NCBI RefSeq assembly: GCF_051622035.1
Contig: NC_135361.1
Location: forward strand, 9,243,001 to 9,307,000
From: Arctopsyche grandis
Taxonomy: Eukaryota > Arthropoda > Insecta > Trichoptera > Hydropsychidae
Length of the DNA: 64,000 bases
Reading direction: 5' to 3'
The position numbers and the translations under genes are program-made. Positions 45,741 through 58,430 of the stretch are shown here, piece by piece. How positions within the stretch are numbered: position 1 is the stretch's first letter; every line of letters starts with the position of its first letter. The notes beneath the pieces were generated by a model. It was not told the DNA's origin, made no database searches, and saw nothing but the letters and a program-made list of their open reading frames with translations.

Positions 45741-45830
45741 AAAACTAGCTGAACCCGGCATGCGTAGCAATGCCACAATAACGCGTGCAATTCCCGTTCC
45801 CGTTCCCGTTCCGCAGACATTCAATTTTAT
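45741..45830 (-). mobile_element. Helitron-like 3' end (CTAGT terminus)
   Basis: On the minus strand it reads GAACGGGAACGGGAACGGG, then AATTGCACGCGTTATTGTGG, CATTGCTACGCATGCCGGG and TTCAGCTAGT. Same family as 22850-23200 and 57605-57965. GCATTGCTACGCATGC can form a short hairpin just before the end. Confidence 0.55.
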
Positions 45831-46329
45831 ATATAGGTATAGATATATTTGTTGACGTGGGCCATCCGCAGTGTGTTTGTGGTACAGCCCTGAATGGTCA
45901 GTACATTCGAGTGCGAGGTAGGCGTGGCGCATTATTGTCACACTCGCGGCGTGATGCGTTGAAGTCGAGATAGATTTTATATATATAGATTATAAAATTT
46001 CAATTAATTAGTGGACTTACTTCAACTGTAGATGAGACCTACCGTAATACTATTAAATAATGAAAATAATAAAAAGGTGTCGAAGTCGATTGATTTTTTA
46101 CAAATCCAACTTCGACTCCACAGCTCTGATTTCTACTGATTACAATGTGAACATCACTTTAACAAATTGTGTCTATGTATTATTTTACTTCCTTACATAA
46201 AAATAGTTTGATGCATATATTCTTTGGATTAATCTAACCTCCTTAAAATAAGTATTAAAAGTTCGTACTTTGCCAAATTATATTTAGTTTTAACAAGAAG
46301 CAATCAACAGAACAAGCCGTTCCAAAGTT

Positions 46330-46690
46330 AATCGAGTCACAGTCGAAGTGCATACATTTTCAATGCACTTTGCATTTCCGAGTTTTCCGAGTGCTCTATC
46401 TATCGGCCAAGATGCAAATTCGCCTGACCCAGTTGTGGACTAATTCGCCATCCTGGTCCGTTTCCAGGTTATGCACAATTGTCCCGGCTAATTCTTGAGT
46501 GGGTTTCGCGTTCTTGAGGATGCGTTGCCACGGCGATGATGGCCACTCCTAATTACCACCTAATGATGACTCTTCCGTCACTTCCGCATTGTTGTCGCGC
46601 GATTCCGCAAAGTCATCGGTGAATTTCGAGTATTCGACCTCCACAATCAATGCACTGCATTGTTGATCGATGACGCTAAGTGGTTGACGG
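46330..46690. other. GC-richer unique island
   Basis: It is non-repetitive, less A+T-rich than its flanks and ends near an A tract at 46694. It contains CGCCATCCTGGTCCG, GTTGCCACGGCGATGATGG and TGTCGCGCGATTCCG. There is no open frame with a known motif, so a conserved non-coding element is possible. Confidence 0.3.
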
Positions 46691-47807
46691 CGAAAAAAAA
46701 AAGGTAATAGTAAAGGGCGGTCGCTGCGAAGAGGTTACTGATCCAAGTGAGTGGATCTTCTTTGTGGTGTTCCTTGAACAAGTGAGCTTTTGATTGATAT
46801 TTTTACGTTTTTGATTCAAAGGCGGCACTGGTAAGGCGCCAATGCGGCACACTTTGAGATCAAGCATACAATGATGCCTCTATCCATCACGTTCAGACGG
46901 AGCTTTCAATCTGAGTTGACCATAACATGACATTTTGTACATATTATGTATGTATATGTTTGGTGAATATGAGCCGTTGATGGAATACGATCTTGCAAGT
47001 ATCGATCGGATTAATTCTGTATACCGTATTAGGTCCTCGTCGGGTGATGATATTTGAAGATACGTATATGTAATACATTGTATATTTCATTTTGTTATTA
47101 TTATACATGATTCCACAAAGAAACGTTCTAGTTATAGTCTAATCTTAAAACGTGCTATAAATAACGTAAACATTGGAACTAAATAATACCCATCCGCAAA
47201 GGCATCATCGGTGATATTACAATATATAGTGAGCTATTCAGTTGGACAAAAGAAATGTCATTCGAAAAATATTTGATATTTTTTAAAAGTAAAAGTCTAC
47301 GTTTCACATGAAATATTTTCACTTAAAGATGTAAAGTATGTATATTTTATATTAAATTGTGTTCATATCGTAGAAGGGTAGAATTATTTTGTTATTTTAA
47401 TCTTTTTTGATTAGATATACGATACAAACAATAAGTATATGTATATATAATGATTTACCACGTTTTATTTTTAAACCGAAAAAATTTAAATTTTTCGCTA
47501 CAACAAGGCACTCCACTGGAAAACCGTTTCGTTCTCTGACACAAAAGGTCCTTCAGATTATATTATTTGAAGGGTTGGTGGCCTTATATTGAGGGCTTTT
47601 AGGATCAACTTCATCGTCTTCTTAAGACGGCTTAAATTTATTTATAGTGGGAGAAATTAATGTACACATTTTATATATTTTTTTAATTAAAATATAAATA
47701 ATAATAATTTTTTATTTCAGACCATAGGGAGAATAGTGCAATCTCCATCGTCCATATAAATAATATATAATTAAATATAATATAATGATATAATAATTAT
47801 AATATAT

Positions 47808-48060
47808 GTACATATGAATCGTTATAATTGCAACTGGCATAAGACCAATTTTCTTCATTTCGAGAAGTAATTCGCAAAACATTAAATATAATGTTTTGCA
47901 ATTAACAATACTTATAAAAGATGGCGGCCTGTAATACGTACATATATTCTGCTTTTCCAAGATTCTGGACATATCGAATTAAAATACGTGATAACATTTT
48001 GTGAATTAAGTCAAATAGAAAATTTGACTACTGCCACTTTCAAATATAAGGGCTCATACA
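47808..48060 (+). mobile_element. MITE copy (uninterrupted)
   Basis: It matches both arms of the interrupted copy at 7403-8525: CTTCATTTCGAGAAGTAATT, CGCAAAACATTAAATATAAT, TCTGCTTTTCCAAGATTCTG, CATATCGAATTAAAA and GCCACTTTCAAATATAAGGG. It shows the pre-insertion state. Confidence 0.75.
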
Positions 48061-48599
48061 ATAATAATATTAAATATTAAATGATAATTTATTAATCAAT
48101 TGAAAGTCAATTTATGGCTGTCAGTGATGTGGTTCCATCCACCGAACACACAGAGTTGAGCGGAAATGATAAGATGCGGTAGCAATAAAATAATTTGACG
48201 ATATAAATACACGAAGACGTAGGGAGGCCGCTCTCATGCTGAGAATGGCCTCAAAATGAAGCACGTGCCCTTATGCAAATATCTGCGACTTACGAAATGA
48301 CACAAATATTAGTCTCTTTAAATAATAGGTAATAATTTGGTTTTATCGTGAAATAATTCCAATATTCTTCAATACATCTAAATATTTTTTTTACATTTAT
48401 CAATCTATTTGGTATCCCAACTTCGACCTGATATCAATTTCGAAATGGATCGAAACCCTATGTATGTATATCGAAAGGCGTCCATACAAAATGTTCCACA
48501 ATTGCCATTATGGAAGTAATTTTATATTGCATTAAAAGTACATAAATTCAAGCAACTAAGATACACCCGAGCCTTCATAGAAGTGTTTTATTAGCGGAT

Positions 48600-49000
48600 T
48601 CCACCGATCTCAAGCTCGTCAATATTTACTAATATCAATCAATCTGCGTCACGATCCTTGCAGCAAAATCGCTGAATCGCGAGGCGGCATGCACAATTGA
48701 ATTTGCCGGAATAGACGGAGGAGACCCGTTTATCTGCCCCATCTCGGAATTTCCTTCCCCCGCATTGTCGATCCGAACCGAGAGATAAAAACGCCCTGTG
48801 GAATTATCCGATTGGCGGATATATGTATTACCCACTCGGTGCAACCGGTGCAGTTATCCGCGAATTGCATGACTTGCGAATATGTGGTCGCAAATTGCGA
48901 GCACGCTTTTGAAATCAAACTGCAAATTGGAACGGACGACACAATTCCTTTATTCCTTTTTGAGGGGATAAGTATGCCCCTAATAATCACTTCGGCTAGA
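48600..49000. other. GC-richer unique island
   Basis: It contains ATCGCGAGGCGGCATGCAC, GGAGACCCGTTTATCTGCCC and GCATGACTTGCGAATATGTG. Open frames on both strands (48812-49072 + and 48730-48990 -) carry no known motif. Probably regulatory. Confidence 0.3.
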
Positions 49001-49298
49001 GTAGGGTTATTACAATTGTTTCACATACAAAGTTCAACTGCAATCAGGTCTCTGATTAGAATAATAACATAAATTAGATCTTGAGTTGAATTGGGCACAA
49101 GTAAAGTATGTATAATGGATATTAAGTGTATAATATTATCGTAATGGTTTCATTAAGTTAGACTTTGCTATGTGATTTTAAAATGGGTCAGATTTAAGAT
49201 GGATTGTATATAGATTTATATTTTAATCGATGGATTTAATATAGATTTATATTTTTACATGGGTCAGTCTTTTTGTTAAGACTTAAATAGTTATTTAA

Positions 49299-49621
49299 TC
49301 AATAATGTTAATTATTTTGGGTAGAACTTCAGCTTTTCACCAAATATTTATTTATAATATATTTTTTATTACAGTTTAATCAATAATTGTTCATTATTGA
49401 TTTTTAAAAATTCCAAACTTTTGATTGTAAAGGAACGTTCGAAGAAAGAAAACCTTGTGAAAAATAACTCTGTGTCTAAAAATTCTTAAATTTGTATGAC
49501 ATTTTACACAGTATTGCTTACGAAAATGATTCCTTGTGTCCTTTAAAGAAATAAAAAATATATTATAAATAAATATTTGGTGAAAAGCTGAAATTCTACC
49601 CAAAATAATTTACATTATTGA
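49299..49621. mobile_element. MITE with 75-bp TIRs and TTAA target duplication
   Basis: TTAA at 49295-49298 and 49622-49625 flanks a 323-base element. Its ends are near-perfect inverted repeats over about 75 bases (TCAATAATGT, AATTATTTTGGGTAGAA, TTCAGCTTTTCACCAAATAT). A TTAA duplication is the piggyBac signature, though TCAATAA is not the usual CCC terminus. No coding capacity. Confidence 0.85.
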
Positions 49622-49711
49622 TTAAGTATATGTACACCAAGTTGAATTTTCGTTCACCTGAAATACAGACATTAGCAATTCATTTGATGATTAAATAGTA
49701 GAAGTTGTTAA

Positions 49712-49718
<7 letters not shown>

Positions 49719-49793
<75 letters not shown>
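49719..49793. repeat. (TA)n microsatellite
   Basis: About 37 uninterrupted AT units. The translated YIYIYI frame is not a protein. Confidence 0.98.
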
Positions 49794-49796
<3 letters not shown>

Positions 49797-49889
49797 TTGG
49801 GAAATATTATAGAAATGTCCGATGCAAAGAACAGTTAATAAAGAGACGAATGAAATTAGGATGGAGTACATTTATTTTTAAATCGAAAA

Positions 49890-50340
49890 TTAGATTTTGC
49901 CTGAGATGTTCGATCAACGTGATGACGTATGGATGTGAAACTTGAATGCCAAAATTTTACAAATACGTAGTCTAATGAACCCAAATAAATATGGAACGCT
50001 GTATGCTTGGCATAACGAGGAGAGATGGAAAACAGAATACATGGGCAAAATATATGACAAAGGTAATTGATATAGCGGAGAAAGTGAAGAGATTGAAATG
50101 GAAATGACCGAATCGCGTAGCTAGAAGAATGGATAAACTATGGACAAAAGAAGTGCTGAAATGGTAGCCGAGCTAATGTAAAAGGGTTGAAAGAAAGATG
50201 GGTAGATAACATTATAATTAAAAATGTGTGTGTTGAGATGGATGAGAGTTACGTAAAACAGAAACGAATAGAAGCGTGTTAAAGAGGCATTCATCCAGCA
50301 TTGGATTTTGAATGACTGTAAATGATGTTAATGATGACAC
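49890..50340 (+). pseudogene. RTE-like LINE 3' fragment
   Basis: The + strand reads VMTYGCET, MERCMLGITRRDGKQNTW-like text, then VIDIAEKVKRLKWK and a final TGTAAATGATGTTAATGATG tail. Same family and truncation style as 40815-41700, more substituted. Confidence 0.7.
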
Positions 50341-51977
50341 CTAAATTCATACAAAATCCACAACTACATACATATATTGAAAAATTTATTTCTACTAGTT
50401 CTACGTACAATATACACCCAGCGCAAAGTGAAGCTTATCAGTCACAAATTTTACCGGAATTTCACTACTTAAACGAATAAAACTATTTATTAAAAACAAA
50501 GGGGTCCCATTAAATATTAAAATAAAAAAACATTTTTATTTGTATTACTACTATTATTTGAAGTCCCCTTGATATGTTGAAAAGCTTGAAGAAGAAAAAA
50601 AAAATCCGTTTTTATCGATTTTTTGATTTATGAAATCTACTCCAGGTATAAAAAAAAAGTTAATTTTTACTCCAAATTTACAATGATTCCCCTCATAATG
50701 CTATCTATTGAGGAAATCGCTTTTTTTTTGCTGCATATAGATGAAGAAGAGTTGTAGAAAGTAATACGAAAACTGTTATTTTAAATTCCTTTCCTAGTCT
50801 TTTAAAATATATCGTTATTTGCATGTGATGCAACTGATAAGCTTCGCTTTGCGCTGTGCATTTGAGTTTTTGTTCAAAAAGCAAAAGCTCTCCCTCTAAG
50901 GCAATAACTAATACTAATGTATGTATGTTCTTATGATCAGAGTCTCGATACGAATAAACGTCATACATAAAATCAAATAGTAAACTGTACTCTCATAGAC
51001 TCCTCAATATACACAGAGCTTTCAAGTCAACGATCTATCGATCAGTATCATCACGCCACGCTCCAAATCAGATTTTCACATTGTTCCGCAGCATCAGTGC
51101 AGGATTAGTTAGCATCGCTAATAACACACCCTCACCTTGTACCATATATTCATCAGGTTTCTACACTCATGTCCTGTACGCGTTCTAGATACATATTCAC
51201 CCATTATTCAAAGGTGTTTCTCTCCTCCACATGTCGCCCGTACGTTTGATTACTATTAAACCGCAATTTCGAACAATGGGCACTAACGCTTGCATTTAAA
51301 AAGTGCACAATGGTCGATTGCACATTTGATTTGCGGTTCTCGAGACAACGCGAAAACGCTTTCGCGGATCTCGTTCGCGCACAATGACTAGGATCGGTCC
51401 GGATTTTAGATATACGATAGCGTCTAGTATGCGACACGCGTCTCTAAAGCAGCGCAACGATGATGGTGATGATGGGTGCCTGGTTGCTTAGGTGTCTGTC
51501 GATAGCTCGATATTCTATCTCGAAGCATTTGTATATGTACATATGTAGTTCGTAAATACGGTTCTGCATTCGCGTTGCGTTTATGAAATTCAGCGGCTGG
51601 ACTTTAATGGCGTGTGAACTGAAACACGGAAATGGTGCACACGTGTGTTGTAATCGATGTTTTTCACATTTTCACTGCGAGGGAATTCGATCGACAGTCT
51701 AATTTTAGTTGTATTAAATTTTCATCTAATGGAGCCAACCCTCTTGGTCATGAGTTTGAAAAGTTCACTGTCTTTTTGTATAGGTATAAAATTTTTAAGC
51801 TTACTTATAATTTTTTACTTTATATCAATTTTGAATTTGATTTTTAGCACTAAGAGCCACTGAATTGTTTTTTTTTTAAATATTATATGTTACGTCATTA
51901 AAGTGTATTTTAAAAATTAGATTGTTAAGAAATACGTGTTCAATAGATTTGAGTGTAAAGTTTTTATATGCACATGT

Positions 51978-52270
51978 GAGCCTGATATTTGAAAGTGGCG
52001 GAAGTTTAAATTTCTGTTCCAAAAATATTATTTCTGTTTGAATTAATTCTTAAATTGTTATCACTTATTTTAATTCGATATGTCCAGAATCTCGAAAAAG
52101 CAGATTAAACGTATCACAGGCCACTAGTATTTTCAAATACATGTTAAAAGTAAAACATTATTTCTAATGAATAATGAATAAAGTGAAATATTTCGTAAAA
52201 ATGTTTTGCGAGATATTTCTCGAAATGATGAAAAGTCAACTTATAGCACTTTCAATTATAACGGCTCTTA
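51978..52270 (-). mobile_element. MITE copy (minus)
   Basis: The complement matches 47808-48060 and the arms of 7403-8525: CATTTCGAGAAATATCTCGC, AAAACATT, AGATTCTGGACATATCGAAT and ATATTTGAAAGTGGCGG at the other end. It carries an extra internal segment (about 52110-52190). Confidence 0.7.
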
Positions 52271-52424
52271 TATTGAGTTTATGTATATTCTTTTTTAATA
52301 ATACGCCTTCTTGAGATAAAAAAGTGTACTTTTTATAGTCCAATTGTACATATCGTTCGTTAATGAACATACTAGTTTGTTCATACATGAACCAATCTGG
52401 TAAGTTATTGTGTTCCCGATAACT

Positions 52425-52487
52425 GACAAAGAACAAATTGACTAAGAAAAAGAACAAATTGACAAAGAAAAAGAACAAATTGACAAA
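52425..52487. repeat. Minisatellite, about 20-base unit x3
   Basis: AAAGAACAAATTGACAAAGA-type units are repeated three times with minor variation. Confidence 0.8.
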
Positions 52488-52804
52488 CGGACTAGTTTTT
52501 CATGCACAAACTATTAGGCATAAATTAAGTATTCTCAATCGTTTGTCCCCTCCTCTATGTACCCTGAGTAGCAGTATTTTAAAAATTGGCGGAAATGTGA
52601 ACTATAGCAACTTTGCAATGTGATTTTCATAGAATTTCATTTATAAATAATTAGAGCTTTGAAATCTCAAAAATTTTTACAGCTAAAAGTTTTATGTGAT
52701 ACCTGGTCTACGTATTTGAAGGTATATTTTGACTTTTAGCACTGAATGACTTTCAGTCATGAACGAACCTAGTATTTTCATGAACAAACCGGAATCCGTA
52801 GATA

Positions 52805-52975
52805 TCTCGATAGATTAATTCATTAATTAATTGATAGCTAATTTCGTGTTTAAATTTTAGCGATTTATGTAATAAAAAAATGCTGCAATATTTGTAATTG
52901 GCTAGGAAGACGTATTGGGGTTTACCTGTTAGGCCTTCCTGTTACATATCTATGTAAAAATAAAATAAAATACAC
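52805..52975 (+). repeat. SINE 3' part (plus)
   Basis: It has the body ATTCATTAATTAATTGATAG, GCGATTTATGTAATAAAAAA and TGCTGCAATATTTG. The hairpin tail follows at 52903-52940 (GGAAGAC/GGCCTTCC, partly decayed), then TAAAATAAAATA. It is the complement of the body seen at 62088-62280. Confidence 0.7.
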
Positions 52976-54363
52976 ATATACATATGTATCTCTAATAATT
53001 AGGATTGATAATGTTTTCTCTTTTTTTACGTACGAAAATTTTTCCAAATCGTTAAGAATGTAATTTTCAGGATGTTATTAAGTAAACAAAACGATTTTTG
53101 TCTAAAAAATATAGTGTAAATATTATGATAATTTTTTAATCATCAACGAATGAAAATATTAATATATAATATTTTTCTTAATGTAATATAATATTTTATT
53201 TGATTTATTTTTCTTATTAAAGTTCCGTATTTGATATGTACTTTTCTAGCTAAAAAAATATTAGTAGAAGACATAACAGGTTTTCACCTAAAAATATTTA
53301 TGACTCGTACATACAATAATATATGATTTTGCATATATAATACATACGTATATATATTTACTGAATTATATGTATTTTGGATTTTACGAAACTGTATATT
53401 ACTAATTATTTAATTGTATAGTCTACATATGTAATCATTCACAAACTTTCTTTCGGTATGGTATGATTCTTGCATAAATTACAGTACCATAATACGTACC
53501 TACATATATCAAATTTGGTTATGAATTGAAGACTGTAGATTTGCATAGCGGAAAAACAGATGGATAAGATTAAATAAAAAGCCTTCTTCAACATGTTGCA
53601 ATGCATAATATACAAATAGCAACAGAATTCTTAGCATTTGTAGCATCGACTACCTTTACACGACTCGAAGTCGTCGACTGGAAATATTATCCCTTAATAA
53701 GACCAATAAAAAGTAAGGCACGTTGAAATTCAACACTCGAATTTTTCGCACATAATCATAAAAATATCCCGTTGCGGTGAAAAAAAAAAACCAACTGACA
53801 TTTTCACGGACGACAGGTAACGCGACCAAAATCGGAACTCGTAAAAGTGCTTCAAAACGATTGCACAATCGTTAGATCATCAACCGATTTACATACAATG
53901 TAACGTGTTATAATACACATAGCATAAAGACTGGCTCTACATACATATATCGTATCGTTATCTCAGTGTAATTATTCATTCATCGCCATAACACGCGCTC
54001 TTGCGTTACATTCTAGGTAAAGTGACAAAGTGCGAGTTTCCGATAATCCGTTTGCCAAAGATCTCATCTGGTCACATTCGATATAATACCGCGCGAAAAA
54101 GCTAGACCCGTTTATTTATTTAGTACCATAGTGTTGAAAATTCACGACTGGCTTATCTCTCAAACTGTATAAAGGTCGATAAACCAAGACGCGACATACG
54201 TCACCAACCTTTTTAAATTCGATTCCGTATGAAACGAAAATCTCAATGTTTGTTATTTTTGTAAACTTGACCCAATATCTGGGGTCTCGAGATACGCGAG
54301 CGATTTTCGGCAAGATGATATTTTGCTTTGAATTCAATGCTAACATTTAAGGTCTATTTATAC

Positions 54364-54747
54364 TGTTGCGTAGGGGTGGGTGGAGGATCCAAGTAAAAGG
54401 CCAACAGTCGTTTCACAGCATTTATTGATGATTAAGGAGATACACGCAGTGTCACTGCTAAGTCCAGAATGAATTATATCGCCTACGTACCGCCTTATAA
54501 AGGGTAGATCTCTCAGGACGCCTACTCTGTTTACCTGTTGTAAAGTCACGTATTCGGATATGTATTTCCAAGACATTGGGTCTTCCCGTACCGATTCTGA
54601 GAAATAACTAATAACGGTCATTGTTTAGCCTAAATGCACTTAGAGTCCAGATATAATCTTTGGAAGTAAGTGCATGCATTTAGTTAATCCGATAACAGAT
54701 ATCCGTTGGTCTAAGTGCAATTCGCTCAATCCGCGGCGTACGTAACA
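54364..54747 (-). mobile_element. Solo LTR, TSD ATAC
   Basis: TGTTGCGTAGGGGTGG on the left and TACGTAACA on the right, flanked by ATAC (54360-54363 and 54748-54751). It aligns with the LTR at 25140-25554 through GAGGATCCAAGTAAAAGGCC, CATTTATTGATGATTAAGGA, GATCTCTCAGGACG and CATTGTTTAGCCTA. It is 384 bases; it differs by indels, so the two are separate old insertions. Confidence 0.88.
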
Positions 54748-54759
54748 ATACTATCTAGC

Positions 54760-54985
54760 ACTGCAAGGCAACAGCCCGACACAGCAGCACACGGATAAGA
54801 CTACTTCTATTCATACATTACACCAGCGCACGTTCAGACAAGTGTTGGCAAGCTTAAAGCAAAATCTGCAATAGTCGCAATATGACATACGCAATATTCA
54901 TATGCGCACGCACACTTTCGTTAGTTCTCGTGCACTCGCTACTATGACGTCACGTCGTGCGTGAATGTTTCAACAGTGGCCAAAG
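54760..54985. promoter_or_regulatory. GC-richer segment with a palindromic CRE
   Basis: TGACGTCA, the full cyclic-AMP response element, occurs at 54945-54952 within a CG-containing stretch (CGCACGCACAC, CACGTCGTGCG). Regulatory function is only suggested by the motif. Confidence 0.3.
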
Positions 54986-55119
54986 AAAACCGGTTTAGCT
55001 TACGACACGTACACATTACGGAACATATTAATATATTCTTATAAAATGTAGCAAAGGATTCTTTTCGTACTGCTGTTTATATGCAGTTGCCGGTCTGTGT
55101 TGTGCCTATATGAACAGAC

Positions 55120-55280
55120 GTATAGTGAAACCTCGATACGACAGACTTCAGATTTAACGACGAAATTTCTGGTTAAGAGTAAAATTTATTAAAATCTTAT
55201 TACACCAAACGATTTCTTCTCCTTCTTTTTTAATGAGTTGGATATTTTCATGTAGTCTAAACCCGGCTTATCTGATGAAA
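55120..55280. mobile_element. Possible Tigger/pogo-type transposon end
   Basis: ATAGTGAAACCTCGATACGA and ATTTAACGACGAAATTTCTGG resemble the terminal sequence of pogo-like elements (CAGTNNNNCCTCG). The matching right end was not found. Confidence 0.3.
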
Positions 55281-55727
55281 ATTTGTGTTCGATCTATTTT
55301 TACCTCACTTAGTCTTAATCAGAATTGACGAGAGAAGACAATTCCCGAGCCCATACTATTTGAAGGGTCCTGATTTTGGAAAAAATCATAACAAGAATAT
55401 ATATAAAAAAAAACTGACCGCAAATAGCGAACCGGCACTCGCTGGGTACCCACATCGAAATCTATAAGATTTTAGAAAGGTTTTTTTATTTAAAAAAGGG
55501 GGAATACTTTATTTCAAAAATTCTTAAATAAGTGTCCTTTTCCCCCTTACAAAAAAGGTTCAGAATTATTATTTTTCCCGGGACTCATGTTCGTCTTCAA
55601 CGGCCCTAGTTTTAATACAGTTACATATTTCATCACTCGTAAACAATGTTCTATGTATGTATTCATAATCAGCAGCTGCAGCAGTTCGAACGCGTGCCGG
55701 TCGATTATATTTATTTATTTTTTACGT

Positions 55728-56125
55728 ATATACCAGGAAAGCCTTACAGGTAAACCCCAATGCGCCTTCCTGGCCAATTACAAATTACAATTACAATGCA
55801 ACATTTTTATTACAAGTCGTTGAATTACGAGACACTGAAAAACTCGCAAATTAACGAGACATCTATGAATTGTACATTAATCAAATAGTGATGACATAGT
55901 AGGAAGGAAGGATTTTTAGCCAATTTTTACACGGGAACCGTTTCAACAATGAAATCAGAGAAAATTGGAAACGATCGACCTGGAGCACAAATATCCAAGT
56001 CTGACCAGCAGCCCTACAGATGTACTCAGAAAAATACTTTTCAATCGAGGTCAGCTCATGGGATCGAACCTGGCGCCTCTCGACGCTAAGCAGAAGCTTA
56101 ACGACCGAGCTATGCTGCTGGCTTT
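55728..56125 (-). repeat. tRNA-derived SINE (minus), near full length
   Basis: The hairpin tail is at 55733-55773 (CCAGGAAAGC/GCCTTCCTGG, one mismatch). The body follows, then the core (GAAACGATCGACCTGGAGCA, AGTCTGACCAGCAG) and the head, with the B-box complement GGGATCGAACCTGG and the A-box side AACGACCGAGCTATGCTGC. Closest relative is 3985-4400. Confidence 0.82.
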
Positions 56126-57109
56126 ACATATTACGTGCTTTATTATATAAAGAACTTCTTGCTTTAACGAACCCTAGCATTAATCTAATGATTTCATTTA
56201 CATTTCACGGCTGCTTGCAGTAGGGAGAATAATTCACTATTCTTATTGATCAGCTAAATCTATTCTGGCGAATAGAAATCGCGTATGATTCATATCAAAG
56301 CTTCTCGACCAATAGGAATCGAGTTTTAATTTTCATTGCAAACACTACTTAAATGAAATGTAATAACACTATTGTTATTTTCGTTCGGCTTAGAGACGAT
56401 TGTTTGTTATCGGCGGTATTTGCTTCTTGGAAACTTGTGTCATTCGTTGACCTAAAACTTGAACCAATTATCTCCTACGTTTCTTTCAAGACACCGGCAG
56501 CTTTGCTCGCGATTAAATCAACGCGAAAAGCGAACAGTGCTTCTCAACGTTTCGAAGTTCGGGCGCCATACTTTGCGGCTATAAATTATGTAATGTCGGA
56601 CTGAAAGTACTAAAAGTAAGTTGGCGTAATGTGATATGAACACATCAACGTTGAAACCACACAATTTAGTAAAGTTTTTTCTTTTGTTCTTGTACACAGT
56701 AGAGCGTAAACAGCTTAAGCATTTGTTTAATTAGCTTTTCGCTTGTCTTGAAACTTTTCTCATTTCTTAAACATATGTACATACATATACGACGATACAA
56801 CATTACGTAATATCAAAGTTCAAGTTCCTCTGCATTTATTATGTTTTAGGTACATACATTTTCATGTAAATAATTGGAAAATAATTGTTTTTAAGCTTAT
56901 AAGTCAAACAGCCAAGACAGGTGTGCCCTTTAAAAGTGACCTAACTTTAAATAACAATAGTGCCAGTAATATGTAGTACAACCTACTATTGTTTTGATTC
57001 CAAGCATTTGTTAAATCAACATGTGAAAGCTTTATATAAAGTCTTTAACTAATTATGGAGCGCTATTACGAAGATTCGCGAAGAAAAAAAAGGTACTACA
57101 AAAATAATC

Positions 57110-57560
57110 AAAAAAATTAAAATTCTCATTCATTTTTAAAAAAGCATTAAGTTTATTTTTTAAGAAGTTTCGATTACTAGAAGTTACCAATTAATTTGAT
57201 TAACTATTCCGAATTTCAACCACTCTCTGTTAACTAATGGAAAGGTATATTATTATTCAAAGAGCACCAATTCATCGCTGAAGTCTAGTTATGAAGTTGA
57301 TCATAGGATAATTTTAGTGATTATTTATAATTATGTAAACTTCGATTAGATCGCCTTTCATTATTCTCGTCTTTAATTTGTAGAGATTCGTGCTTTTCAA
57401 TCTCTTATCGTATGAAAGTGGTTTAAATTCTTAAAGCACTCATCCATCAACATCCATTTTGATACGAGTTTTCTAAATATTATTATATATGCAAATTCCA
57501 ATTTAGGTCTAATATATATTTTATAGATTAGCATCAAAACAGTTAACGAGGCTTGTAAAA
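57110..57560 (-). pseudogene. CR1/Jockey-like LINE remnant, very decayed
   Basis: The minus strand shows scraps of the family at 32-530: YIRPKLEFAY, LSYDKRLKSTNLYKL, MKGDLIEVY and IINNH, with several frameshifts and stops. Confidence 0.6.
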
Positions 57561-57604
57561 ATCATTTTTAAAAAGGAAAAAATATCAATTTTAATTTTTG
57601 TACC

Positions 57605-57965
57605 ATATCTTTATCTATCTATATGTACATATGTATAACATATAAAAATCAATGTTTGTCTGTCACGTATGCGTTCCTATACCATTCAACCGATTGCGAT
57701 GAAACTTACAGGAGTTATTGTGTGCATGTTCGCGATGGTTTCTGTAGAAAAAAATCCCCTGAAAACGGGGTCGGAAGCGGGAAAAACGGGAATGAGTGGC
57801 ATTGGAACGCAATAATTTCAAATGTTTTCGCATCGCCACCTGCGTTGTTAGGGTTAAATAAACAAACAAATGTTAAAAGCTGGATAAGGCAGATTACCAC
57901 GACTTTTACTCGGGAACGGGAACTGGAGCGGGAATTGCATGCGTTATTTTGGCATTGCAAAAAAT
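57605..57965 (+). mobile_element. Helitron-like element copy
   Basis: It shares AACCGATTGCGATGAAACTT, GGGAATGAGTGGCATTGGAA, ATTTCAAATGTTTTCGCATC, CGGGAACGGGAACTGGAGCG and GCATGCGTTATTTTGGCATT with 22850-23200. It is immediately followed by the mariner copy. Confidence 0.55.
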
Positions 57966-57985
57966 ATTGTTTATTAATAATATTA

Positions 57986-58430
57986 GGGGGACCGAAAAGT
58001 AATCAAAATTTTTCGACGAGCTCTCTCGCAGTCAGTTTGTGTCGAGACACGGTCCAGTCATCACTTAAGTTTTGTTATTATGTTGAATTTTTTGTTGTAA
58101 ATTTCTTTTTTCTGTTAAAAAAAATATTCTACTTGAGGAAGAATGTCGGGACCATAAATAGAAGAAGGGCACTTGCGTTCTTTTATGCTGTTTACCGATA
58201 CTTACGGGGATATTCTGAAAACATCAAGAAGATCGCACGAAAAGAAGAGCTCTAAAATTAGATGATGATATCCTGACGTCAATGGTGGAATCAGATCTTC
58301 GTCAAACCATCGAGGAATTATTGTTGAAGATTGGCTGTCCATGGTCTGTAGTTCAGGATCATCTTCGTCGCATAGGAATATTGCACAGGCAAGGAATTTG
58401 GGATTTTTTTTTATTACTTTTCGGTCTCCC
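57986..58430 (+). mobile_element. Deleted mariner copy
   Basis: TA-flanked (57984-57985 and 58431-58432). The ends GGGGGACCGAAAAGTAAT and, on the right complement, GGGAGACCGAAAAGTAAT are inverted repeats. Inside, the + strand frame LDDDILTSMVESDLRQTIEE, LLLKIGCPWSVVQDHLRRIG is the N-terminal helix-turn-helix region of a mariner transposase. A stop or frameshift separates it from an earlier piece (58140-58255). The catalytic domain is gone, so this 445-base copy is non-autonomous. Confidence 0.88.

Noticed and set aside
49680..49871. Protein with YIYIYI repeat
   Set aside because: Translation of a (TA)n microsatellite.
57623..58255. A 210-codon + strand open frame
   Set aside because: It runs across the Helitron-like repeat and into the 5' part of the mariner element, in no recognised frame of either; a chance frame through repeats.
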